From contig JAFEBC010000098.1 in assembly GCA_018266095.1 (NCBI GenBank), positions 1 through 9,750 on the forward strand: a DNA stretch of 9,750 nt, in the 5' to 3' direction. The notes beneath the pieces are model-generated. The model was given only the letters and a program-made list of their open reading frames with translations, did not search any database and was not told the DNA's origin. Origin of the DNA: Deltaproteobacteria bacterium. GTDB lineage: Bacteria > Myxococcota > Myxococcia > Myxococcales > 40CM-4-68-19. Numbering within the stretch: position 1 is the first letter of the stretch; every line of letters begins with the position of its first letter. Shown piece after piece: positions 1 through 7,500 of the stretch. The translations under genes were made by a program, and so were the position numbers.

Positions 1-20
1 ACAGCGCACGCGGTGCTCAG

Positions 21-175
21 CGCCCCAGCCTGAAGACTGGGGCTAGTGGAACAAAAGCCTCGCTGCGCGAGGCTTCGGGGGCGGCGGTAAACCACGTCGG
101 ACCAATGCGGGCCGTCGCAGCGCGAAGCCCCGCAGGGGCTTTCTTCCCACCAGCCCCAGTCTTCAGGCTGGGGCG
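21..175. repeat. Inverted pair of REP-like double-hairpin elements
   Basis: Positions 21-44 and 152-175 are a perfect 24-bp inverted repeat. Each arm is itself a hairpin, with GCCCCAG and CTGGGGC flanking a short TCTTCAGG/CCTGAAGA core. Inside each arm, after a 9-nt spacer and AAA, lies a second hairpin with a TGC (or GCA) loop: AAGCCTCGC (55-63) with GCGAGGCTT (67-75) on the left, and AAGCCCC (125-131) with GGGGCTT (135-141) on the right. The unit is therefore present twice, head to head (about 21-77 and 123-175). The inner stem sequences differ but stay paired. This resembles a REP/BIME-type dispersed extragenic repeat. No transposase is in view, so the family is unknown. Confidence 0.8.
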
Positions 176-422
176 AGACAACCCGCGGTCCTTGCCGCTT
201 GCCGTGAGCCCATTCGCGCCGAGGGCCGGGGGCGTTGCGGGGGCGGCGCCCCCGCACAAGCGGAGGCCGAAGGCCGCAGCGCCCCAGATCAGGATCAACA
301 GCCAAGCAGCCGTTCCGCATCAGAGCACCAAACGCCCCTTTTCCTGGCCAATGCCTCTGCCAACTGCCCCTCACACCAATGCCACCTCCACCCCGCCCCG
401 GATGTGCTAGAAGCCCCGCCCC
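176..422. other. Non-coding leader region upstream of argG
   Basis: No convincing gene was found here. Contents: a perfect 9-bp hairpin, TGCGGGGGC (236-244) and GCCCCCGCA (248-256) with a GGC loop; an 11-mer CAGCGCCCCAG at 277-287 that repeats 18-28; two copies of CCAATGCC (348-355 and 376-383); and a C-rich, G-poor tract at about 329-399 (38 C against 8 G in 71 nt). The argG promoter and 5' leader must lie here or further upstream, but I could not identify a confident -35/-10 pair. There is no clear Shine-Dalgarno sequence directly before the argG start. Confidence 0.6.
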
Positions 423-1757
423 ATGTCACGCATCTATCGCCAGCTTCCCCCGCCGGGCACCAAGCTCGGCATCGCCTTCTCCGGTGGTCTCGACACGCGC
501 TGCGCGGTCGCCTGGCTCGCCGAGAAGGGGCTCTCGGTGCACGCCTACACGGCAGATCTCGCGCAGCCCGATGAGAAGAATCCGGCCGACATCCCGCCCA
601 TCGCGCTCTCGCATGGGGCGGCGGCGGCGCGGCTCGTCGACTGCCGGGACGCCATGGTGCGCGAGGGGCTCATCGCCATCCAGTGCGGCGCGTTCCACCT
701 GTCGTCGGGCGGCAAGAAGTACTTCAACACCACGCCGCTCGGGCGCGCGGTCACCACCACGGCCATCATCCGCGCCATGCGCGAGGACGGCGTGAACGTC
801 TTCGGCGATGGGTCCACGCACAAGGGCAACGACATCCAGCGGTTCTACCGCTACGGCATCCTCGTCAACCCCGAGCTCAAGATCTACAAGCCGTGGCTCG
901 ACCAGGCCTTCGTGACCGCGTTCGGCGGGCGCACCGAGATGTCGCAGTACCTCGAGCGGCGCGGGCTCCCGTACAAGATGGGCACGGAGAAGGCGTACTC
1001 GACCGACGCGAACGTGCTGGGCGCGACGCACGAGGCGAAGGACCTCGAGCACCTCGACAAGGGGATGACCATCGTCAACCCCATCATGGGAGTGGCGCAC
1101 TGGAAGCAGGACGTGGCCATCGCGCCGGAGAAGGTCACCGTCGAGTTCGAGGCGGGCCTGCCCGCGGCCATCAACGGCAAGCGGTTCGGCTCGCACTACG
1201 AGCTGTTCCTGGAGGCGAACGCCATCGGCGGCCGGCACGGCCTGGGCATGAGCGACCAGATCGAGAACCGCGTCATCGACGCCAAGTCGCGCGGCATCTA
1301 CGAGGCGCCCGGAATGGCGCTCCTCCACCTCGTGTACGAGCGGCTGCTCTCGGCCATCCACAACGAGAACACGCTCGACACCTACTTCATGCAGGGCCGC
1401 CGCCTGGGCCGGCTCTTGTACGAGGGCAAGTGGTTCGATCCGGAGGGCCTGATGCTCAAGGACGCGCTGACCCGCTGGGTGGCGCCGAGCGTGACCGGCC
1501 GCGTGTCGTTCGAGCTGCGCCGCGGGGACGACTACACGCTGCTCGAGACGCACGCGCCGTACATGGCCTACGCGCCCGAGAAGCTCTCGATGGAGCGCGT
1601 GGCCGAGCCGGCCTTCACGCCCGAGGATCGCATCGGCGCGCTGGAGCTGCAGAACCTGTCCATCGGCGACAACCGCGCCCTGCTCCTGCACCACCTGGAG
1701 TCGGTGCGGAAGCTGACCGAGGCGCAGCCCTTGGGTGAGCTGCTCGGCGCGAAGTAG
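423..1757 (+). CDS. argG: Argininosuccinate synthase, long (E. coli-like) subtype
   Basis: The enzyme joins citrulline and aspartate using ATP, releasing AMP and pyrophosphate, in the penultimate step of cytosolic arginine biosynthesis. The protein is 444 aa, close to E. coli ArgG (447 aa). It aligns along its whole length from memory: the ATP-pyrophosphatase P-loop AFSGGLDT (residues 18-25), IQCGAFH, YFNTTPLGRAVT, GDGSTHKGND (128-137), the EKAYSTDANVLGATHEAKD block, then GGRHGLGMSDQIENR and AKSRGIYEAPGMALLH. These blocks separate the long subtype from the shorter ArgG of most bacteria. The residue after SGGLDT is Arg26, where E. coli has Ser. The start fits the family N-terminus, though no strong ribosome-binding site precedes it. 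No other arg gene is adjacent. The next gene lies 40 bp downstream on the same strand, so an operon is possible. Confidence 0.97.
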   Translation: MSRIYRQLPPPGTKLGIAFSGGLDTRCAVAWLAEKGLSVHAYTADLAQPDEKNPADIPPIALSHGAAAARLVDCRDAMVREGLIAIQCGAFHLSSGGKKYFNTTPLGRAVTTTAIIRAMREDGVNVFGDGSTHKGNDIQRFYRYGILVNPELKIYKPWLDQAFVTAFGGRTEMSQYLERRGLPYKMGTEKAYSTDANVLGATHEAKDLEHLDKGMTIVNPIMGVAHWKQDVAIAPEKVTVEFEAGLPAAINGKRFGSHYELFLEANAIGGRHGLGMSDQIENRVIDAKSRGIYEAPGMALLHLVYERLLSAIHNENTLDTYFMQGRRLGRLLYEGKWFDPEGLMLKDALTRWVAPSVTGRVSFELRRGDDYTLLETHAPYMAYAPEKLSMERVAEPAFTPEDRIGALELQNLSIGDNRALLLHHLESVRKLTEAQPLGELLGAK

Positions 1758-1797
1758 ACGCGCGGTCAGCACGCAGTAGACTCACGTTCGGAACGAC

Positions 1798-3312
1798 ATG
1801 AGACCCACGCCTTCGCTCGCAGATCTGGCCCGCCTGCTCACCCAGCGTGAGCTCTCGCAGCCCGAGCTGCGCCCGGGGCGGCAGGTCTACACGAACCGCT
1901 CGCTCAAGCTGGACAAGATCCAGATCGTGGGCTTCGACATGGACTACACGCTCGCCGTGTACTCCATGCGGCACATCGAAGAGCTGGCGTTCGTGATGAC
2001 CTTGCAGCGTCTGGTCGAGCGGCGCGGGTATCCGCAGGCGCTCCTGTCCATCCAGTACGACCACGAGTTCGTCATCCGCGGGCTCGTCGTCGACAAGGAC
2101 CACGGCAACCTCTTCAAGATGGACCGGCACAACTTCGTCGGGCGCTGCTACCACGGGCGCAAGGCGCTCACCGTGGACGAGCGGCGGGTGCTGTACCAGA
2201 ACGAGAAGGTGCGCATCGCGCTGCCGCGGTTCGCGTGGATCGACACGCTGTTCTCGCTGCCGGAGGCGTGCCTCTACGCGGAGATCATCGACCGCCTGGA
2301 GGTCCACGCGGAAGGCGAGCCCAAGCCGAAGGTCGACTACCACAAGCTCTACGACGACATCCGCGAGACCATCGACGAGGTGCACCGCGACGGCTCGCTC
2401 AAGACCGAGCTGAAGAAGGATCTCGCCAAGTTCATCGTCAAGGATCCGGAGCTCGGGCCCACGCTGCACAAGCTGCGCTCGGGCGGGAAGAAGCTGTTCA
2501 TCCTCACGAACTCGCTCTGGGACTACACCGAGGCCGTGATGAGCTACCTGCTCGACGGCCTCGTGCCCGAGTATCCGTCGTGGCGGAACTACTTCGATCT
2601 CGTCCTGGTGGGCGCGCAGAAGCCCGGGTTCTTCACCGAGCAGAAGCCGTTCATCGAGCTGGACGCGGACGGCGGCGTGGCCTCCGCGCAGGTGAAGGAG
2701 CTCGAGCGCGGCAAGGTGTACGAGGGCGGGAACCTCTTCGACTTCGAGCGCCTGTCGGGCTTCGCGGGCGCGAGCGTGCTGTACGTCGGCGACCACATCT
2801 ACGGCGACATCATCCGCAACCGGAAGTCGAGCCTGTGGCGCACCTGCTTCATCGTGCAGGAGCTGGAGCGCGAGGTGGACTACATGGAGGCGCACGCGCG
2901 CGAGCTGGACCGGCTGGGCGAGCTGGAGGTCACGCGCAACCAGCTCGACGACCTCATCAATCACCACAAGATGCTGCTCAACGGCCTGGAGCGCGGGCTG
3001 GCCAAGGCGCCGACGCCCGAGCTGGAGCAGAAGCGCGCGCAGGCCAAGGGTGATCTCGAAGGCCTGCGCGGTGCGCTGCGCGCGGTGACGGCCGAGGGCG
3101 ATGAGCTCGAGGAGCGCTTCGAGAAGGGCGCGAACCGGTCGTGGGGCCTGGTGTTCAAGGAGGGCCACGAGAACTCGCGCTTCGGCGAGCAGGTCGAGGA
3201 CTACGCGGACCTGTACACGAGCCGCGTGTCGAACCTCCTGTACTACTCGCCCAGCCAGTACTTCCGCAGCCCGCGGCAGACGATGCCGCACGAGCGGCGG
3301 GGGCGGCGATAG
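1798..3312 (+). CDS. HAD-superfamily 5'-nucleotidase (cytosolic purine 5'-nucleotidase family)
   Basis: Predicted cytosolic magnesium-dependent phosphatase for nucleoside monophosphates, of the HAD-IG family related to eukaryotic NT5C2. The protein is 504 aa. HAD motif I is FDMDYT, with the nucleophile Asp47 and acid Asp49. Motif II is ILTNS (Thr237/Asn238). The late acidic motif is YVGDHIYGD (Asp332, Asp337). Residues about 352-442 are highly charged and helical, probably coiled coil. The tail contains YADLYTSRVSNLLYY and ends near MPHER, which resembles the end of the NT5C2 catalytic region (YADLY...NLLYY...MPHE). The start gives a family-like N-terminus (YTNRSLKLDKIQIVGFDMDYT), but the upstream ribosome-binding site is weak. 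Substrate preference (IMP/GMP in NT5C2) cannot be read from the sequence. It follows argG after 40 bp and may be co-transcribed. Confidence 0.93.
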   Translation: MRPTPSLADLARLLTQRELSQPELRPGRQVYTNRSLKLDKIQIVGFDMDYTLAVYSMRHIEELAFVMTLQRLVERRGYPQALLSIQYDHEFVIRGLVVDKDHGNLFKMDRHNFVGRCYHGRKALTVDERRVLYQNEKVRIALPRFAWIDTLFSLPEACLYAEIIDRLEVHAEGEPKPKVDYHKLYDDIRETIDEVHRDGSLKTELKKDLAKFIVKDPELGPTLHKLRSGGKKLFILTNSLWDYTEAVMSYLLDGLVPEYPSWRNYFDLVLVGAQKPGFFTEQKPFIELDADGGVASAQVKELERGKVYEGGNLFDFERLSGFAGASVLYVGDHIYGDIIRNRKSSLWRTCFIVQELEREVDYMEAHARELDRLGELEVTRNQLDDLINHHKMLLNGLERGLAKAPTPELEQKRAQAKGDLEGLRGALRAVTAEGDELEERFEKGANRSWGLVFKEGHENSRFGEQVEDYADLYTSRVSNLLYYSPSQYFRSPRQTMPHERRGRR

Positions 3313-3366
3313 CGAACAGCAGGCCGCGATCAAGCACGTTTCGCGCGAATCGTAGAAGGGCGACGA

Positions 3367-3450
3367 TTCACCGCAAAGACTCCGAAGCGCCGAACTCATC
3401 TGCGAGACCCACACCCCAGACATTCCGCGCTTCTGCGCCTCCGCGGTGAA
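3367..3450. repeat. Interrupted inverted repeat between convergent genes
   Basis: Outer arms TTCACCGC (3367-3374) and GCGGTGAA (3443-3450) are perfect complements. After a symmetric 9-nt partly paired stretch on each side, inner arms GAAGCGC (3384-3390) and GCGCTTC (3427-3433) are again perfect, leaving a 36-nt loop. About 19 of 24 paired positions match. The ends and the 'TTCACCGCA.AGAC' wording resemble a dispersed TTCACCGCAGAG...-type extragenic repeat seen in many bacteria (recalled, not searched). It sits in the 180-bp convergent gap (3313-3492) and could act as a bidirectional terminator structure, although no T-tract follows. Nothing else is recognised in the gap. Confidence 0.6.
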
Positions 3451-3492
3451 CGATCGGGCGAGCACGCGGCTCCGATGGTTCCTGCCCTCGTC

Positions 3493-4365
3493 CTAGCGCA
3501 GCCGCAGCTCAGTCCACAGCGCGCACGAACCGTGCGGCGCGACCTCCAGGATCGAGCGCCCCGTGTTGAGCGCGTCCGCCGGCGCGGACCACGGCTCGAC
3601 GCAGACGAAGTCCTTCCCGGCGAGCGTCCAGATCACCCAGCGCGCGAGCTCCTTGGAGCCCGTCAGCTCCACGCGCGCGCCGTCCGCGAGCACCAGGGCG
3701 CAGCCGCTCTTGCCCAGCGGGCCGTCGTGGTCCTCGAGGTGCAGGTCGACCTCGTCCTGCGTCAGGTCGATCCGCGCGAGGCTGTCGTGGCCGCGCGGCA
3801 GCGTGATCTCCTGCGTGTGCCTGTTGTCGAACGCGCGCGTCGCCTTGGTCTCCACGCGCGTGCGCGCCTTGTCGGCCTGCGGCACGTGGAAGTACGGGTG
3901 GAACCCGCACGCGAACGGCATGGCGTCCGCGCTGCGGTTCTCGAAGACCTGGTCGATGCGCAGCGTGTCCGGCCCAAGCGTCACGCGATACGTCAGCGCG
4001 AAGTCCCAGTCGAACATCGGTACCGTGCTCGCGTCGGCCTCGAGGCGCAGCTCGCACGAAGGTCCCATCGCCGCGACGGACCAGGGCAGGTTGCGCGCGA
4101 ACCCGTGCTGCCCCATCGCGCCCGCCCGGCCCGCGCGTGTGTACTTGCCGCCCGCGAGCTTGCCCGGCGAGGGGAACAGGATGGGCACGCCGCCGCGGAC
4201 GTTCTTGCTCAAGTCCACGAGTGAGGCCTCGTCCAGGAAGAGCACCTCGCGGCCCCCGACGGACCAGCGGGTGATGAGGCCTCCGCGAGACGGCGCCACC
4301 ACCGCCCGCGCCTGCGACGAAGGGTCTTCCAGGGTCACCGTCTCCAGCGCGGTCAGGGTGGGCAT
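3493..4365 (-). CDS. Aldose 1-epimerase family protein (mutarotase or hexose-6-phosphate epimerase)
   Basis: Predicted cytosolic enzyme interconverting alpha and beta anomers of a hexose or hexose phosphate. The protein is 290 aa, typical of the shorter YeaD/LacX-like branch of the galactose-mutarotase-like fold. Visible landmarks are GGVPILFPSPGKL (58-70), GQHGFARNLPW (85-95) with the first active-site His87, FACGFHPYFHVP with the second His156, and CVEPWSAP with the catalytic Glu257, followed by the closing LEVAPHGSCALWTELRL. All catalytic positions expected for the fold are present. Free sugar versus sugar-phosphate as substrate is undecided. The gene is convergent with the nucleotidase and divergent from the large surface-protein gene. 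GAGG (4366-4369 on this strand) directly abuts the ATG, which is too close for a normal ribosome-binding site. The start therefore rests on family length. Confidence 0.9.
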   Translation of the reverse strand: MPTLTALETVTLEDPSSQARAVVAPSRGGLITRWSVGGREVLFLDEASLVDLSKNVRGGVPILFPSPGKLAGGKYTRAGRAGAMGQHGFARNLPWSVAAMGPSCELRLEADASTVPMFDWDFALTYRVTLGPDTLRIDQVFENRSADAMPFACGFHPYFHVPQADKARTRVETKATRAFDNRHTQEITLPRGHDSLARIDLTQDEVDLHLEDHDGPLGKSGCALVLADGARVELTGSKELARWVIWTLAGKDFVCVEPWSAPADALNTGRSILEVAPHGSCALWTELRLR

Positions 4366-4501
4366 CCTCGGACTGTATCAGGCCCGCCCTCCCCCGGCCG
4401 GCGCCTCTGAATGAACTCGCCGCCCGTGCGTCCGAACACTTGAACAGTGGTGTCGGCAGCCAAAGCGCGGCACACTTGCGGCAGTGAGGGAGAGCCAAGG
4501 C
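4366..4501. promoter_or_regulatory. Divergent intergenic control region
   Basis: This stretch between two divergently transcribed genes should hold promoters for both. It contains two similar imperfect palindromes in direct orientation: ACACTTGAACAGTG (4436-4449) and ACACTTGCGGCAGTG (4472-4486), 36 bp apart. Both have the form CACT-N5/6-AGTG and could be operator half-sites. No confident -35/-10 pair was found on either strand. The second copy ends just at the ribosome-binding site of the downstream gene. Confidence 0.4.
4486..4494 (+). promoter_or_regulatory. Ribosome-binding site deciding a GTG start
   Basis: GAGGGAGAG lies 7 nt before the GTG at 4502. It favours that codon over the in-frame GTG at 4484, which overlaps this site and has only weak purine content upstream. 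A third in-frame GTG at 4523 is also possible but has no clear site. Confidence 0.6.
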
Positions 4502-7500
4502 GTGAGCGCCCATGAGTCGACCGTGAAGTGCAGTCCGCCGCCCTCTCGCCGGCTCACGGCGTCCGGCTGGGGCCTCCGTCGCTTGAGCGTCGTCCTGGCC
4601 CTCGGCTGCGCTGGGATCGCCGCCCTGCCCGCCCGCGCCGCAAACCGCGCCGCGACGCCCGTCGGCGCCTTCTCGAACAGCCCGCCGCCGGGGATGCAGC
4701 GCTTCTCGCTCTCCATGGGCCACGGCGATCTGGGCTCGCTCGACGAGCCGGCCGATCGTTCGCCGTTCTCGCGCGTGAACCTGATGGACGGCCCGCGCAG
4801 CAGCACCGATCGCGTCACGCCCCCGCAGTCCGGCGGCCCCTTCATGGGCCAGGACGCGTACGTGCTCCCGAACCGCCCCGGCAAGAACTCGGTCCGCTAC
4901 GCCGACTTCCGCTGGCGCGACTACGACTACCTCGACGACGACGGCTCGGCCGGCGTGCGCCTCTACTTCTACGACTCCGAGTACCGCGTCGCGCGCATCG
5001 TCGCGGGCTTCGTGCGGCAGACCTGGCGCTACCTGTCGGACCGCTTCCAGTACAAGCCGTCCCTGCGCGTGCCGTACATCCTCTACAACTCGTACCGCGA
5101 GTTCCTGCAGACGAACGTGTTCCAGGTCAGCGAGGGCACGCTCGGCGTGACGAGCCCGCAGGACCTGCGCATGACCTTGCCGTACTTCGGCGAGCGGCAG
5201 CGCTTCCTCGAGACGTCGGTGCACGAGATGGTGCACCAGTTCATGATCCAGAAAGTGGCCGAGCGCTGCGCCAGCGCGGGGATGCCCTCGACCATCACGG
5301 CCTATCCCTTGTGGTTCATCGAGGGCATCGCCGAGTACTACTCGCACGGCCAGGGCGTCGACTCCGAGACCGAGATGTTCCTGCGCGATCTCGTGCTCAA
5401 TCAGGACGGCGAGATCGGCTACGACATCCCCAACTTCGCCGAGGACCGCTACTCGTACCTGTACACCTACAAGTACGGCCAGGCGCGGCTCGCGTTCCTC
5501 GCGGAGACGTACGGCGAGAAGGTGATCCAGGGCGTGCTCGATCAGGCCCCGCGCATGGGCGGCGCCGCGCGTCGAGGCGAGCCGCGCGAGGGCTTCTTGC
5601 AGCTCCTGGGGCGCCTCGCGGGGGAGCAGCCGCAGCAGATCGACGCGCGCTGGAAGGCCTGGCTGCGCAAGCGCGTGTACCCGACCTACCTCGGCTCGCA
5701 CCAGGACCTCACCGACGTCACCGAGCTCAAGCTGCCCGACGAGCTCGACACGCTGGCCGCCACGCCCGACGGCAACCTGCTCTTCTACCGCGGCGTCGAG
5801 CGCGAGACGGGCCGCGCCAAGCTGGTGCTGCTCGACCGGCGCGATCCCGCGAGCGCCACCCAGCTCGCCATCGACCAGACGCCGGGCACCGAGAGCCTGC
5901 GGCCCGTGCTCGCCGCGGTGATGGCCGTGAACGAACACGGCGTCGCCTGGTTCTCGCAGTCGAACGGCGTGGACGTGCTGCACGTGCGCAGCCTGGACCG
6001 CCTGGAGCGCAAGGCCGAGAACAGCGCGCGCCCGTACATCGACCTGAAGCTGGGCAAGGACCGCCAGCGCGACATGTCCCAGTACGGCATCCTCGAGGCC
6101 GGCGACCCGACCTTCTCGCCCGACGGCAAGCAGCTCGCGTTCTACGGCCTCGACAAGGAGGGGATGCTCGACATCTACGTCCTGGACCTCGCGGAGAAGG
6201 ACGCCGCGCCCATCCGCCGGCTCACGCAGGACTCCTACGCGGAGCGCGACCTGTTCTGGGGCCCGGAGGGCATCGTCTACGCGAGCGACGCCACCGAGAC
6301 GGGCAACTTCAACCTCTTCCTCATCGACCCCGAGACGGGCGTGCGCACGCGGCTCACCAACGCGCCCGTGGACCAGACGCAGCCCGTCGCGCTCGCGGGT
6401 CACGCCGCGATCTTCACCTCCACGCAGGGCGGCAAGAAGGACCTCTGGTTCCTGCAGAGCGGGAAGGTCAAGCGCCTCACCGACTTCTCGACGGCCATCT
6501 CGCGGCCCGTGATCTCGCCGCACGGCATCTACGGCGTGGCCTTCTACGGCGCGCGCTTCCGCCTCTTCGAGCTCACCACCGCGCAGCTCCTCTCGCTGGA
6601 CGAGCAGGACGCCATCCCGCCCACCGAGCTCTTGTCGAACGCGCCGCCCATCGCCTTCCCCGACGAGCCCATCCCCCAGGAGGCCCCGCGCTACGAGCCG
6701 CTCGCGGTCACGCGCAACTGGCGCATCGACGGCGCGCAGGCCCTCCTCGGCGGCGGCGGCATCGGCTACGCGCCCTTCGGCAGCGGCGCCATCGCCTTCT
6801 CGGACGTGCTCGGCGACCAGAACATGCTGACGCAGCTCTCGGTGTACGGCTCGTTCGACCTCACCGACTTCTACAGCGTCTACATCAACCGCATGTCGCG
6901 CGTGAACTGGGGCTTCACGCTCTTCCACACCTTCCGCCAGGGCCGCGACGATCAGTTCCCCGACGCGGGCCTCTGCGGCACGCCGCCCGCGAACGTCACC
7001 GACCAGCGCTACGCCTGCGAGATCTTCTACTTCCAGAGATTGTACGGCGCCGAAGGATTGCTCTCGTACCCGCTCTCGCCCTTCTCGCGCATCGACCTCA
7101 CCGGCCGCATCCAGGGCGTCACCCGCAGCCCGCAGACGGACGGCATCGTCGACGACTTCGGCTACCCGACGACGGTCGGCACCGATCAGCTCGCGCCGCT
7201 GCGCGGCACCGACTTCAACCCCGAGTTCCAGCTCTCCTGGGGCTGGGACACGAGCCGCTACGGCCTGGGCGGCATCATCGGCGGCACCTCGCTCTACGTG
7301 GAGACGGGCGTGGGCTGGATGCCGACCGCCACGCCGGGTGACCAGCTCTACGGCTGGGTCCAGACCGACCTCATCCAGACCATCAAGCTCATCGGCCGCA
7401 GCAAGATCGTGGGCCGCCTCGCCGCGGGCTACGCCGACGGCAGCCGCTTCGGGCGCCACTTCTACCTGAGCTCGTTCGACAACCTGCGCGGCTTCCAGTT

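Noticed and set aside
17..410. Two small open frames (93 and 101 codons) on opposite strands in the upstream region
   Set aside because: Both run through the inverted repeat. They share 'APVFRLGR'-like words only because the repeat arms are inverted copies. No ribosome-binding site or domain supports them.
426..1772. 448-codon open frame antisense to argG
   Set aside because: It mirrors argG in a high-GC genome. The translation is a monotonous mix of Arg, Val, Leu, Ala and His with no recognisable motif, while the opposite strand encodes an unmistakable ArgG.
1615..3465. 616-codon minus-strand frame over the nucleotidase gene
   Set aside because: Antisense shadow of a clear HAD-family gene, with no motifs of its own.
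4440..4445. TTGAAC as a -35 box for the large surface-protein gene
   Set aside because: At the expected distance downstream the sequence is GC-rich (AAGCGC), with no -10-like element.
4595..4620. Possible lipobox (LALGC) in the signal peptide of the large surface protein
   Set aside because: Ala at -3 and Leu at -2 are poor for lipidation, and a normal signal peptidase I site (PARA) follows. An integral barrel protein does not need a lipid anchor.
4528..7341. 937-codon plus-strand frame overlapping the surface-protein gene
   Set aside because: Arg-Ala-Pro-rich out-of-frame translation. The other plus frame carries the signal peptide, HEMVH, propeller and barrel motifs.
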